Source: JAISGQ01 sp045604965 | Lineage (GTDB): Bacteria > Bacillota > Clostridia > Oscillospirales > Acutalibacteraceae | Length of the DNA: 64,000 bases | Direction: 5' to 3' | Assembly: GCA_045604965.1 (NCBI GenBank) | Contig: JAZUPB010000022.1 | Coordinates: 1 to 64,000 of the forward strand | Part shown: positions 31,407 to 40,221 of the stretch, in pieces | How positions within the stretch are numbered: position 1 is the first letter of the stretch | Layout of the letters: each line of letters starts with the position of its first letter | Made by a program: the position numbers and the translations under genes | The notes under the pieces: model-generated | What the model was told of the DNA's origin: nothing | The model's database searches: none | The model's input: the letters and a program-made list of their open reading frames with translations, nothing else

Positions 31407-31874
31407 TTACTCCGTATCTGATACAGAGGTAAGGTCAGATTCACTTATATCCGAATCGGAAACAGTTTCCTCGGTTTCTAGACTACATTCAGGTGCACTT
31501 TCCTTGATTTCATCTGTAAGTCCAAAATTGACCGAACTGTTTTCATACTCAGAGTCATAGCAGGCGTAATCATCTGCAGTTAAGGTTTCCTCAGCAGCAT
31601 CAAATTGAACTGATTCATAAGCTGCATTTTCACTTTTAGGCATAGAAAACTGAGAGAAAAATACCGATATTCCCATAATACACATAAAACAGGCTGCAGC
31701 AGCGGCTATTATTCCAAAGTAATTGCGTCGCTTTGCAGGTGAAGGTGCAATGGATGTAATTACGGCAGATTTGTTATCAAGCATTTCAATGCGTTTTTTT
31801 ACGTCATTGAAATCAAGCTTTATTTTATCGTCAAAGTTTTTTTCGATAAGCTCGTATATATCTTTTTCACTCAT
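31407..31874 (-). CDS. Putative membrane anti-sigma factor
   Basis: A 155-aa single-pass protein: cytosolic region (1-49), membrane segment (about 50-72, NYFGIIAAAAACFMCIMGISVFF), then an acidic, Ser/Asp-rich extracytoplasmic tail ending in SDSDISESDLTSVSD. It is 18 bases downstream of an ECF sigma factor, so by position and topology it is the anti-sigma factor. The usual zinc-anti-sigma motif H-x3-C-x2-C is not present. The extracytoplasmic Ser/Asp tail is similar to those of other lipoproteins in the window. Confidence 0.75.
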   Translation of the reverse strand: MSEKDIYELIEKNFDDKIKLDFNDVKKRIEMLDNKSAVITSIAPSPAKRRNYFGIIAAAAACFMCIMGISVFFSQFSMPKSENAAYESVQFDAAEETLTADDYACYDSEYENSSVNFGLTDEIKESAPECSLETEETVSDSDISESDLTSVSDTE

Positions 31875-31892
31875 ATTTCAGCACCTTCCTTT

Positions 31893-32432
31893 CTAAATAA
31901 TATCGGAGAGCAGTGCGCGAAGCTTTTTTAACGCCTGGGCATGTCTCCATTTTATAGTACCTAGAGGAACATCCAATAGATCGGAAATTTCGTTCAGAGT
32001 CAGACCACTCATAGAGTGGAGTGTGATTATTTCACGCTCCTTATCTCCAAGGGAAGAGATGGCGCTGTCAATGGAATGACCCATAACGGCAGAGTTTTCT
32101 GTTGAATCCAAAGCAGCCAGCCGATCGCCCGTTTCTTCTGTGATAGCGTCGAGGCTGTCTGCTTTTCCGCGTGTTACCGCATTAAGAGACAGGTTTCTCG
32201 CTATGCGGTATATCCAAGCTCTTCCGTTTCCTGTTGATGTGAAGGTAGAGGCAGAGGACCACACTCGCACAAAGGTATCCTGCATAATATCCTCAGCGGC
32301 AGCGTGACTTTTCACTATAGAATACGCCAGAGCATATACACCTTTTGCGCAGGCATTGTAAAGCTGCTCAAGGCTGTCTGAATCGCCCTGAGCAACATTC
32401 ATTATCAGTATGTCAAACTCGTGAGATTCCAT
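31893..32432 (-). CDS. ECF sigma factor (RNA polymerase sigma-70 family)
   Basis: Sigma factor of 179 aa with region 2 (about 14-75, LYNACAKGVYALAYSIVKSHAAAEDIMQDTFVRVWSS) and region 4 (about 120-175, ISSLGDKEREIITLHSMSGLTLNEISDLLDVPLGTIKWRHAQ). Start ATG at 32432 has GAGGGGG nine bases upstream. It is followed 18 bases later by the putative anti-sigma gene. A 7-bp inverted repeat (AACCATT/AATGGTT, 32457-32480) lies just upstream, with TATACT at 32491 on the minus strand as a possible promoter. Confidence 0.9.
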   Translation of the reverse strand: MESHEFDILIMNVAQGDSDSLEQLYNACAKGVYALAYSIVKSHAAAEDIMQDTFVRVWSSASTFTSTGNGRAWIYRIARNLSLNAVTRGKADSLDAITEETGDRLAALDSTENSAVMGHSIDSAISSLGDKEREIITLHSMSGLTLNEISDLLDVPLGTIKWRHAQALKKLRALLSDII

Positions 32433-32607
32433 ATAAAGAACCCCCTCAATAATATTAACCATTCAAACATTAAAATGGTTGGTATTGTTAGTATAACTTA
32501 TGCATCTATTTTTTTCTACATAAAATCAAAAAAATATTGTGGGAACGTATCTGTTTATGATATACTAATAAAACCGCAGCAAAATTGAGAGGAAAGGGTG
32601 AAATGCC

Positions 32608-33633
32608 GTGAAATATTGCGTGAATTTGGGATGCTGGAATTCGGTGTTCGCCGTTCCGTCCAGTGTTGTGGATGAGCACATAAAGCTTGCAGGTGCCGCG
32701 TCGCTGAAGGTTCTGCTGTTTATTCTGCGTAATGCAGGGGCAGAGACCGAGGAGGAAGAAATGGCGAAGAAGCTCTCTCTTTCTAAAGAGGACGTGGCAG
32801 ATGCGCTTGGATACTGGATAACCTGCGGAGTGCTGTCTCGCAGAGGTGAGACAATGATGCCGGCTGAATCGGTGAAAGCTGATACTGCTGTAACTGCAGT
32901 ATCTGAAACGGAGACAAAGCCCGAAAAAATCGAAAAACCGAAGAAGACAAAAAAAGAACGAATAAGCTATAATTTTGACGAGTGTGCAGATATTATGGCA
33001 CAGGACAGCTCCATATCGGAAATGCTGCTTGCTGTTGAGGCAATGCTCTCAAAACAGCTTACCCACAGAGAAGTGTCGATGTATGTAACTCTTACTCACT
33101 GGTACGGATTTAATCCGAAGCTTGTTCCCATGCTTCTGCATTATTGCAGGCTCTCGGGTACGGTTTCTGCGTCTTACATAGAGACAACAGGCCTCGGCTG
33201 GATAGAAGAGGGCATAGATTCCATAGAGAAGGCAGAAGAGAAGGTCAGCAAAAAGACCAGGTCACGCAGGGCGTGGAAGCAGGTCTCAGATCTTCTTGAG
33301 CTTAACAGAACAAAACCTACTGCAAGCGAGGAAGCGTACTGCACTGCCTGGATAGATGAGTGGGGAATGTCACTTGATATTATAAACGAAGCCTACGAAA
33401 GATGCGTCAATAAAAAAGGCAAGCTCAGCTTCAGCTATATGAACGGCATCCTGTCCCGATGGCAGACAGAGGAAATCACGACTAAAGACAAGCTTATTGA
33501 GCAGGAGAAAAAGAGCGACCAGTCCAAAACAAAGAAAAGTGCATCAGGCAGATATGAACCGACATACGATAAAAGCGAGATTGATCAGATCTTGTGGGAA
33601 GAAATGCTTGATGTTATGGATGAAGACAGCTGA
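32608..33633 (+). CDS. dnaD: DnaD-domain replication initiation protein
   Basis: A 341-aa protein with an N-terminal winged helix (about 20-80) and two DnaD-like segments (about 115-200 and 210-290, with YTRISE-like and the YxxICxxW-type AYERCVNKKGKLSFSYMNGILSRW). With DnaI it loads the replicative helicase in Firmicutes. It starts at a GTG, because the nearby ATG (32603) leads to a stop; GGAAAGG lies ten bases before the GTG. It is followed after 26 bases by dnaI, making one loading operon. Confidence 0.9.
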   Translation: MKYCVNLGCWNSVFAVPSSVVDEHIKLAGAASLKVLLFILRNAGAETEEEEMAKKLSLSKEDVADALGYWITCGVLSRRGETMMPAESVKADTAVTAVSETETKPEKIEKPKKTKKERISYNFDECADIMAQDSSISEMLLAVEAMLSKQLTHREVSMYVTLTHWYGFNPKLVPMLLHYCRLSGTVSASYIETTGLGWIEEGIDSIEKAEEKVSKKTRSRRAWKQVSDLLELNRTKPTASEEAYCTAWIDEWGMSLDIINEAYERCVNKKGKLSFSYMNGILSRWQTEEITTKDKLIEQEKKSDQSKTKKSASGRYEPTYDKSEIDQILWEEMLDVMDEDS

Positions 33634-33659
33634 GCTGTCGGCAAAAGGAATGAATCGTA

Positions 33660-34649
33660 ATGAATATAGATGCACCGTCATATAAAGAAGCATTGAATAT
33701 ACTGGCAAAGCGTCGCGATGAAGCAAAAGACAAGGCGCAGGCAAAGCGCGATGCACTTGTAAGGATCGCCCCTGAATATGCAGACCACGAAAAAGCAATT
33801 GCAAAAACATCAATTCTCATAGCAAAAAGCTTTCTCTCTGAGGGTGTAAATATTGAGGATGCAATGCAGCGCCTTGCAGAAAGCAATCTGAATCATCAGA
33901 AGAGAATGCAGGAAATACTCAAAGAAAATGATGTTGATACTTTGGAGCCTGACTACGAATGTAAGGTGTGCTCCGATACAGGCTATGTGGACGGAAAGCC
34001 ATGCGACTGTTTGCTTGAGCTGATTAAAAAGCTCAGATATGAAAAACTCAACAGTATAACACCACTGTCTCTCTGTTCCTTTGATACCTTTGACCTAGGA
34101 CATTATCCCGAAGAAACAGGGCCAAACGGCATATCGCCGCGAAAGCTTATGGCAGGTATATACAGAAGATGTGTAGATTATGCAGATAATTTTTCTCTCA
34201 AATCCGGAAATCTGCTTTTTCAAGGCGGAGTAGGACTCGGAAAAACACATCTTTCACTTTCAATAGCAAAGGCAGCGATTGAAAAAGGCTACGGTGTTGT
34301 ATACGGCAGTGCCCAAAGCTTTCTTTCAAAGATCGAGGCAGAGCATTTTGGCAGAGCAGCGTCGGACGACAATACCCTTGAGCTTTGCAAATCCTGTGAT
34401 CTTCTTATCCTTGATGATCTCGGGGTTGAATTTTCCACAGCATTTACCGTAGCAACCATTCACGATCTTATCGATACACGTCTTTGTTCGGGAAGACCTA
34501 CCATAATCAGTACCAATCTTCAGTTTGACGATATGGAAAAGAGATACACCGAAAGAATTACTTCCCGTATCTACGGCAGCTATAAGAGATATCAGTTCGT
34601 CGGGGGCGATGTCAGAATAAAGCTGAGGATCGCACGTAAAGACGGATAA
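33660..34649 (+). CDS. dnaI: DnaI/DnaC-like helicase loader ATPase
   Basis: A 329-aa AAA+ loader. The N-terminus has a Cys-rich DnaI-type zinc segment (CKVCSDTGYVDGKPCDC, about 101-117), then the P-loop GGVGLGKTHLS (about 190-200), Walker B LLILDDLG and sensor STNLQF. AAAAGGAA precedes the ATG. It is directly downstream of dnaD, the natural partner. Length and Cys pattern fit DnaI rather than a transposase IstB. Confidence 0.9.
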   Translation: MNIDAPSYKEALNILAKRRDEAKDKAQAKRDALVRIAPEYADHEKAIAKTSILIAKSFLSEGVNIEDAMQRLAESNLNHQKRMQEILKENDVDTLEPDYECKVCSDTGYVDGKPCDCLLELIKKLRYEKLNSITPLSLCSFDTFDLGHYPEETGPNGISPRKLMAGIYRRCVDYADNFSLKSGNLLFQGGVGLGKTHLSLSIAKAAIEKGYGVVYGSAQSFLSKIEAEHFGRAASDDNTLELCKSCDLLILDDLGVEFSTAFTVATIHDLIDTRLCSGRPTIISTNLQFDDMEKRYTERITSRIYGSYKRYQFVGGDVRIKLRIARKDG

Positions 34650-34670
34650 GAATAGTTTTAATATGCCAGA

Positions 34671-34703
34671 AAAAACGGTGCAGTTTTAATGCACCGTTTT
34701 TGT
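34671..34703. terminator. Bidirectional terminator between dnaI and glucokinase
   Basis: AAAAACGGTGCA (34671-34682) pairs with TGCACCGTTTTT (34690-34701). It serves convergent genes. Confidence 0.9.
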
Positions 34704-34705
34704 TA

Positions 34706-35671
34706 TCAGTTGTCTGTCTGAGATTTCGGGAGAAGTGCCGCACCGATGATTCCCGCATCATTTGCAAGCTGTGCACATACAAGCTTGGGCTGACGAACGT
34801 TTCCGCGACAGAAACGGCGCTGAGCTATCAGCTTGTCAAGAGGAGCAAGAAGTCCGTCACCTTCCTTGCTGACACCGCCGCCGAGACAGACTATCTCGGG
34901 CTGGAGGATATTTATAATATCAGTTATACCGTCTGCAAGATAGTCTATGTATTGATTTACTACTGCAGTAGCAGCAGCATCGCCCATACGCATTGCCTCA
35001 AATGGGGTGCGTCCGCTGACTTTTTCGGGGGCATCAACCAGAGTCCACATAAGTGAATCGGGATTATCGCGCATAGCCTGAGCAGTCTGACGCTTGAGAG
35101 CAACAGCAGAGGCGTATGCCTCAAAGCAGCCTCGTCTTCCGCAGGTGCAAAGAATGCCGTTTTTTATAAGCAGGGTGTGTCCGATTTCGCCTGCAACACC
35201 GTTGCATCCTGAATATATTTTGTTGCCGATAATAATACCGCCGCCAATACCTGTTCCGATAGTAATTACAAGTGCGCTTTCGGCACCTTTTGCCGCTCCT
35301 GCAAGAACCTCACCGAGCGCAGCAGCGTTTGCATCGTTGTCTATGTATGTTTTCAGACCTGACAGTCTTTCTGAGATCATCTTGGACAGAGGAATGTTAG
35401 AATAATGGAGGTTGTTGGAGTATTCCACAATTCCTGTTTTAGAATTAATTACACCAGGACAGCCGATTCCGCAGTTTTCAAAATCAGAAAGTGTGAGACC
35501 TGCATCACTGACAGCATCAAGAGCAGCAGCGGCGATATCATCGCAGAATTCCTCTATTGGACGCGGAACGTGGGAACGTCTGGATCCTCGACCTATAACA
35601 TTGTAGTTTTCGTCAACAACGCCGACTGACAGATTGGTTCCTCCGATGTCAATTCCAAGATAATACATCAT
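34706..35671 (-). CDS. glcK: ROK-family glucokinase
   Basis: A 321-aa cytosolic sugar kinase of the ROK type, phosphorylating glucose or a related hexose. ATP motif LGIDIGGTNLSVGVV (3-17) and the zinc-binding CTCGRRGCFEAYAS (about 175-188) are complete. The start (ATG 35671, part of ATGATG) has AAGGAG seven bases upstream. It is on its own between a terminator and the divergent SDR gene. Confidence 0.9.
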   Translation of the reverse strand: MMYYLGIDIGGTNLSVGVVDENYNVIGRGSRRSHVPRPIEEFCDDIAAAALDAVSDAGLTLSDFENCGIGCPGVINSKTGIVEYSNNLHYSNIPLSKMISERLSGLKTYIDNDANAAALGEVLAGAAKGAESALVITIGTGIGGGIIIGNKIYSGCNGVAGEIGHTLLIKNGILCTCGRRGCFEAYASAVALKRQTAQAMRDNPDSLMWTLVDAPEKVSGRTPFEAMRMGDAAATAVVNQYIDYLADGITDIINILQPEIVCLGGGVSKEGDGLLAPLDKLIAQRRFCRGNVRQPKLVCAQLANDAGIIGAALLPKSQTDN

Positions 35672-35815
35672 AAACACACTCCTTGTAAAACGTCTTTTGA
35701 ACAGTAAATTTATGCTTTCTGTTATTTTACCACTCAGAAAGGAACAACACAATAGTCGGCAATGACATATTATTGCACACTTGTTTGTCTAATTTGCGAG
35801 GAAAACAAGTTGTTG

Positions 35816-35844
35816 TTGCGATTTTACGCAGGAAGATATATAAT
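35816..35844 (+). promoter_or_regulatory. Promoter of the SDR gene
   Basis: TTGCGA (35816-35821), 17-bp spacer, TATAAT (35839-35844), giving a start near 35851 and a short leader before the ATG at 35877. Confidence 0.8.
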
Positions 35845-35876
35845 GATTAAAACTATTAGTGTGAGGTAAAAAAGAA

Positions 35877-36680
35877 ATGAAAATAGCAGTTATTACAGGT
35901 GCAAGTTCAGGAATGGGAAAGGAATTTGTGCTTCAGTTTGAAAAGTATATATCTGTGGATGAGGTTTGGGTAATTGCCAGGAGGGCAGAGAAGCTGGAAG
36001 AGCTGCGCGATAAAGTAAAATGCAAGCTTCGTCCCATTTCTCTCGATTTACTTGATTCCAAAAGCTTTGATGAATACAAGGCACTTCTCGAGGAGCATAA
36101 GCCCCAGGTTGAACTGCTTGTAAACTGTGCAGGATTTGGAAAATTCGGAAGATATGAGAATATTCCCTTGGAAGACAACATCAATATGATAAATCTTAAC
36201 TGCACTGCGTTGGTCGTTATGACTGAACTGACACTGCCGTATATGCAGAAGGGGTCTAAAGTCATTCAGCTTGACAGCCTTTCCGCATTCCAGCCTGTGC
36301 CTTATATCACTGTATACGGTGCTACAAAGGCTTTTGTTCTCAGCTATTCCAGAGCTATGAACCGTGAGCTTAAGCCGAGAGGTATTCGTATGATGGCAGT
36401 AAACCCTGCATGGGTAAGAACCGAGTTCTTTGATCACTCCGCAGTGACAAATGACAGTGATGTCAATTATTTTAATAAGATTTACGAAGCGAAGGACGTA
36501 GTCAAAACTGCCCTTCGTGATCTTTACAAGAGAAAGAAGGACTATTCCGTACACGGACTGCAGGTTCGCAATCAGGTGCGTCTTGTAAAGCTGCTGCCGC
36601 ATAGCCTTGTAATGAATGTGTGGATCAACCAGCAAAAAAAGAAAAAGAACGACGAGAATATGAGCAAATTTGAAAAATAA
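35877..36680 (+). CDS. SDR-family oxidoreductase
   Basis: A 267-aa short-chain dehydrogenase. The Rossmann motif TGASSGMGKEF (7-17), NCAG (about 84-87) and catalytic YGATK (about 149-153) with Ser in LDSLSAFQP are in place. The protein is similar to DltE-like or hydroxysteroid-type SDRs, but the substrate cannot be read from sequence. It has its own promoter and terminator. The Lys-rich C-terminus is hydrophilic. Confidence 0.88.
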   Translation: MKIAVITGASSGMGKEFVLQFEKYISVDEVWVIARRAEKLEELRDKVKCKLRPISLDLLDSKSFDEYKALLEEHKPQVELLVNCAGFGKFGRYENIPLEDNINMINLNCTALVVMTELTLPYMQKGSKVIQLDSLSAFQPVPYITVYGATKAFVLSYSRAMNRELKPRGIRMMAVNPAWVRTEFFDHSAVTNDSDVNYFNKIYEAKDVVKTALRDLYKRKKDYSVHGLQVRNQVRLVKLLPHSLVMNVWINQQKKKKNDENMSKFEK

Positions 36681-36681
36681 T

Positions 36682-36720
36682 AAATTATGCAGGCTGGGAG
36701 GAATTCAGCCTGCATAATTT
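36682..36720 (+). terminator. Terminator after the SDR gene
   Basis: AAATTATGCAGGCTG (36682-36696) pairs perfectly with CAGCCTGCATAATTT (36706-36720). The only T-run is the arm itself. Confidence 0.85.
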
Positions 36721-36868
36721 CAGTCATAATTTGATTTTTGTAAAGGTCTTTTTAATAATATATTCGGATCATTATAAAAGGGTTCTTTCTTATTTTTGAC
36801 TTTTGAATTGCTTTTATACACTCAAAAGCCTACTAAAGCAAAATAAAATCGGAAAGGGAGGGTCAGAT

Positions 36869-38152
36869 ATGAAAAAAACAGAAGATGTGCGCGCCTGGCT
36901 GTGCAGTGTAAGCGGTTGTGAACAGCTCTCCTATATTTATTCCTGTAATAGCTATGAACTGGAGATTCAGAAGAAGCGTATCAACAGACTTCTTGATAAA
37001 TTTGCTGATTTTGCTCCGGAGATAAAAGAGGTATCAGTGTATAGCGCGCCGGGCAGAACGGAAATAGGTGGAAATCACACAGACCATCAGAAGGGGTGCG
37101 TCCTCGCAGCTGCAGTAACACTTGATGCGATAGCAGTGGCTGCGCCAAACGGCACAAATATAGTTAAAATTGACTCGGAAGGATATCCGCCTTTTGAGGT
37201 GGACATAACCGAAATAAAGGCTGAACCTACAGGAGATGTAAAACCTTCGGATATTGTAATGGGAATTGCTGATGCAATAGCCAAGAACGGATACAAGCCA
37301 AAAGGCTTTACAGCTTGTGTTGAGTCGCAGGTGCCCGGAGGCTCGGGTTTATCGTCGTCAGCGTGTTTTGAAATGCTGATTGCTGAGATATTCAATGACC
37401 TGTGCTGTGACGGAGAACTTTCAGCTCTTGAGATGGCGCAGGCAGGAAAATATGCGGAGAATGTATTCTCGGGCAAGCCAAGTGGATTGCTTGATCAGGC
37501 GGCGATTTCATTTGGTGGTCTTGTGTCTATGGATTTTTCCTTGGACGATCCGGTGCTCGATTCCATCAAATTTAACTTTGATGAAAAGGGCTATGTTCTC
37601 TGTGTGGTCAATACAGGAGGCAGTCACGCGGATCTATCTGAAGATTATGCATCAGTTCCGGCAGATATGAAGAAAGTGGCAGAGTTTTTCGGAAAGACTG
37701 TACTCAGTGAGGTCGATGAGGACGATTTCTGGTGGAATATAGACGTGCTTAGAAAAGCAGTTGGAGGCAGAGCAGTCCTCAGAGCAATACACTATTTCGA
37801 TGAGACAGTGCGTGCCCTTGATCAAGCTGAGGCATTAAGGAACAATGATATTGATAAATTTTTAAAACTTGTCAATGAATCGGGAAGATCTTCGGAAAAC
37901 TGTCTGCAGAATATAAATCCAAAAGATGCAAATGAGCGCAGTGTAGCAACCGCTCTTGAACTTGCACGCAGATGCCTTGACAAAATGGGAGCGTACAGAG
38001 TTCACGGAGGTGGTTTTGCAGGAACCATACAAGCTTATGTTCCTGCAGATATTTATGAATCCTTTCAGGCAGGAATGGAAATGGTGTTCGGAAAAGATTG
38101 CTGTGTAAGCCTTAAGGTAAGACCTGCAGGAGCAATAAAATTTGATATATAA
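36869..38152 (+). CDS. galK: Galactokinase-like GHMP kinase
   Basis: A 427-aa GHMP-family kinase. Signature motifs: GRTEIGGNHTDHQKG (residues 61-75) and VPGGSGLSSSA (about 157-167). The N-terminal region (1-50) is longer than in E. coli GalK, and homologues in Clostridia share this. It would phosphorylate galactose in the Leloir pathway, fitting beta-galactosidase activity at 23053. The ATG at 36869 follows GGGAGG; an ATG 66 bases up has none. No galT/galE nearby. Confidence 0.88.
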   Translation: MKKTEDVRAWLCSVSGCEQLSYIYSCNSYELEIQKKRINRLLDKFADFAPEIKEVSVYSAPGRTEIGGNHTDHQKGCVLAAAVTLDAIAVAAPNGTNIVKIDSEGYPPFEVDITEIKAEPTGDVKPSDIVMGIADAIAKNGYKPKGFTACVESQVPGGSGLSSSACFEMLIAEIFNDLCCDGELSALEMAQAGKYAENVFSGKPSGLLDQAAISFGGLVSMDFSLDDPVLDSIKFNFDEKGYVLCVVNTGGSHADLSEDYASVPADMKKVAEFFGKTVLSEVDEDDFWWNIDVLRKAVGGRAVLRAIHYFDETVRALDQAEALRNNDIDKFLKLVNESGRSSENCLQNINPKDANERSVATALELARRCLDKMGAYRVHGGGFAGTIQAYVPADIYESFQAGMEMVFGKDCCVSLKVRPAGAIKFDI

Positions 38153-38156
38153 AAGG

Positions 38157-38187
38157 AAAACAGCTTGGAGATAACCCAAGCTGTTTT
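38157..38187. terminator. Bidirectional terminator between galK and a lipoprotein gene
   Basis: AAAACAGCTTGG (38157-38168) pairs with CCAAGCTGTTTT (38176-38187); the T-runs are on both sides. Confidence 0.88.
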
Positions 38188-38192
38188 ATCTA

Positions 38193-38843
38193 TTATTTCT
38201 GTTCAGTCTTATCACTTGAAATAAGATCATTAAGTTCAACTATTCTTGATATTATAAGATCCTCATAAGCCCCTATAGTTTTGGTATCTTCAGTGATGAT
38301 CAGTGCAGGGAATCTTGCGCCGAACTCGGAAGTATCGGTGCCAAGGATAATGAATGACTCAAGAATGGAAACATCCTGGTCTGCGAGTCCGTCAAAAGAG
38401 TAAGTTCTTGCTCCGTAGCTCCAGGCGCGGATGTTATTGAGGAGCTTCGAGAACTTCTCGTCAGATGCAAGACGCTCAACGGAGGAATAATCGGAAAGCT
38501 CATTTTTCAGAGCACTTAGATCGGAAACAAGATCGGCTATTTCCATAAGCTTGGTTTTAGCCATATCTCTGAATTCATCCGAAGATACTGTATTCCAAGT
38601 ATTATAGACGACACTGTTGTTCTCAGGTACTACATAATTGATTGTCTCTTCGCTGAAAACGGAATTTTTTACCGGGTCTCCGGAAACAACCTCTGTTGTG
38701 TCCGAATCGGAGGTTGTTTTTTCTTCGGTAAGACCAAAATTAGGTTTCGTCAGATCAAATTTGCTCCAGTCAATCTCGCAGGAGCAAGCTGAAAGGGACA
38801 GAACAAGTACAAATGTAAGACAAAGTGAAATTAATCGCTTCAT
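38193..38843 (-). CDS. Lipoprotein of unknown function
   Basis: A 216-aa lipoprotein: lipobox LSAC near residue 17-20, a Ser/Asp/Thr-rich linker (TTSDSDTTEVVSGD, about 45-58), then a soluble mostly helical domain. It starts with ATG at 38843, which has GGGAG eight bases upstream. I do not recognise the domain. The linker is of the type seen in the anti-sigma and zinc-ribbon proteins of this window. Confidence 0.8.
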   Translation of the reverse strand: MKRLISLCLTFVLVLSLSACSCEIDWSKFDLTKPNFGLTEEKTTSDSDTTEVVSGDPVKNSVFSEETINYVVPENNSVVYNTWNTVSSDEFRDMAKTKLMEIADLVSDLSALKNELSDYSSVERLASDEKFSKLLNNIRAWSYGARTYSFDGLADQDVSILESFIILGTDTSEFGARFPALIITEDTKTIGAYEDLIISRIVELNDLISSDKTEQK

Positions 38844-38911
38844 TTTATCAGCTCCCAAAAATTGCTTGTACTAATTTTATCACAAGAACAGATAAATTAC
38901 AACAGGATATC

Positions 38912-39322
38912 TTATCTGATGGAATCGAGATAATTCTGGAGGATCACAACGGCTGCAACCGCGTCAACAACAGCTTTTCTCTTTTTGCCTCTTGTATCGG
39001 TGGCATTGAGCGCAGTGTGGGCACAGACGGTGGAACAACGTTCGTCGTACATAACAGTTTCGATACCGCTGAGGTTATGTATCTGAGAAGCAATATCCAG
39101 AGCGTTTTTTGCACTGTCACCCTGAGTGCCGTCCATATTCAGCGGAAGTCCGACTACTATTCGTTCAGCCTTTAGCCTTTTCGCTGTCTCAATAATTTTT
39201 TCGATAAGCTTTGGTGTGTAGCTTTCGCTGATGACATCAACGGGAGATGCAAGAAACATTGTCGGATCGCACACTGCGATGCCTGTTCTTGCTTTTCCGA
39301 GATCTACGGACATAATTATCAT
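38912..39322 (-). CDS. ruvX: Putative pre-16S rRNA nuclease YqgF (RuvX)
   Basis: A 136-aa RNase H-fold protein; the VDLGKARTGIAVCDP motif (about 5-19) has the first catalytic Asp, and RIVVGLPLNMDGTQG and YDERCSTV carry the others. Length is typical. The ATG at 39322 has GGAG eight bases before it; a TTG two codons up is less likely. It begins 12 bases downstream of the histidine phosphatase gene, in the same direction. Confidence 0.93.
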   Translation of the reverse strand: MIIMSVDLGKARTGIAVCDPTMFLASPVDVISESYTPKLIEKIIETAKRLKAERIVVGLPLNMDGTQGDSAKNALDIASQIHNLSGIETVMYDERCSTVCAHTALNATDTRGKKRKAVVDAVAAVVILQNYLDSIR

Positions 39323-39334
39323 ATGCAAAGCTCC

Positions 39335-40018
39335 TTAATCGTCATAAACCAGCTTGTCGCGGTTTTCTTTTTTCCACCAAGACTGGCGGTTGAGAGTGGA
39401 CAGCTCATCGGAAAGGTGAGAGGAGTCACCCTCAAGAACGAGTGACGTATTGTTTTCGTCATCAATATCGATAATGGAAACAGCAGTATTGTCACACCAC
39501 TCAATATCATTGAGGGATTCTATGGGAAGTCCCTTGACCGCACACATAAGATTTCGTATAACACAGCCGTGAGACACAACAGCAACAGTTTTGCCTCGGT
39601 TTTCCGATGCTATATCGAGAATAGCAGAATATATGCGCTTGTATACATCGGTCATAGCTTCGCCGTTTTCGGGGTGGAATTTCCAGGGTTCAAGACTCCA
39701 GTTGTGAGAATCCTCGGGGTACATAGTGGGAAAATCAGCCCAGCGCTTGCCTTCCCACACGCCGCCGTTTATCTCCATAAGATCTTCACGCTTTATGATA
39801 GAATATCCGAAGTGCCTGTTTACAGCCTCGGCGGTTTCATAGGCTCTCGTCAGAGTGCTTGAATATATTGCGTCAAGAGGTATGTCCTTCATTCTTTCAG
39901 CGAGCCTTTCGAGCTGAGCGCGTCCGTTTTCACTTGGCAGCCCGTCAATATGTCCTTGAAAGGTACGGTTTTTGTTTCCCGACGCCTCGCAGTGTCTTAT
40001 AACATAAATTCTTGTCAT
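39335..40018 (-). CDS. Histidine phosphatase (phosphoglycerate mutase-like)
   Basis: A 227-aa protein of the phosphohistidine-type family, MTRIYVIRHCEASGNKNRTFQ: the catalytic RH is followed by C in place of the usual G. GINGGVWEGK-like (EINGGVWEGKRW) and VVSHGCVIRNL (second His) are present. It may act on small phosphorylated metabolites. The start at 40018 has GAAAGGAA six bases upstream; an upstream ATG would include an unrelated 26-residue stretch in the structured intergenic region. It is 12 bases upstream of ruvX. Confidence 0.88.
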   Translation of the reverse strand: MTRIYVIRHCEASGNKNRTFQGHIDGLPSENGRAQLERLAERMKDIPLDAIYSSTLTRAYETAEAVNRHFGYSIIKREDLMEINGGVWEGKRWADFPTMYPEDSHNWSLEPWKFHPENGEAMTDVYKRIYSAILDIASENRGKTVAVVSHGCVIRNLMCAVKGLPIESLNDIEWCDNTAVSIIDIDDENNTSLVLEGDSSHLSDELSTLNRQSWWKKENRDKLVYDD

Positions 40019-40035
40019 AGTATTTCCTTTCAGAG

Positions 40036-40178
40036 CCTGTCCGCAGACAGGGCAATCGTTCTGCCGCCGCAGAAATTTTAATGCATGCGGCGGCATATTT
40101 TAAGCGTCCGGGCGCGATGCGGCAAAAAACGGAGCGCCGACCGTATCCGTACGCGTCACTGAAAGCACCCACCGCTCC
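40036..40178 (-). other. Structured GC-rich intergenic region
   Basis: This 200-base gap between the AEC permease gene and the phosphatase gene is GC-rich with three perfect stems: CCTGTC/GACAGG (40036-40051), TGCCGCCGCA/TGCGGCGGCA (40062-40095) and GGAGCG/CGCTCC (40131-40178). On the minus strand the third is followed by GTTTTTTG, so it is probably the permease terminator. The first two lie in the leader of the phosphatase gene and may be regulatory. Confidence 0.5.
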
Positions 40179-40221
40179 TGCGGATGCTTCCTTACATATT
40201 ATTCAAAGCATAATAATAAAG

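Noticed and set aside
40019..40096. N-terminal extension of the histidine phosphatase containing CPVCGQ
   Set aside because: Upstream codons lie in the structured intergenic stems; the start at 40018 has its own ribosome site and the family's usual beginning.
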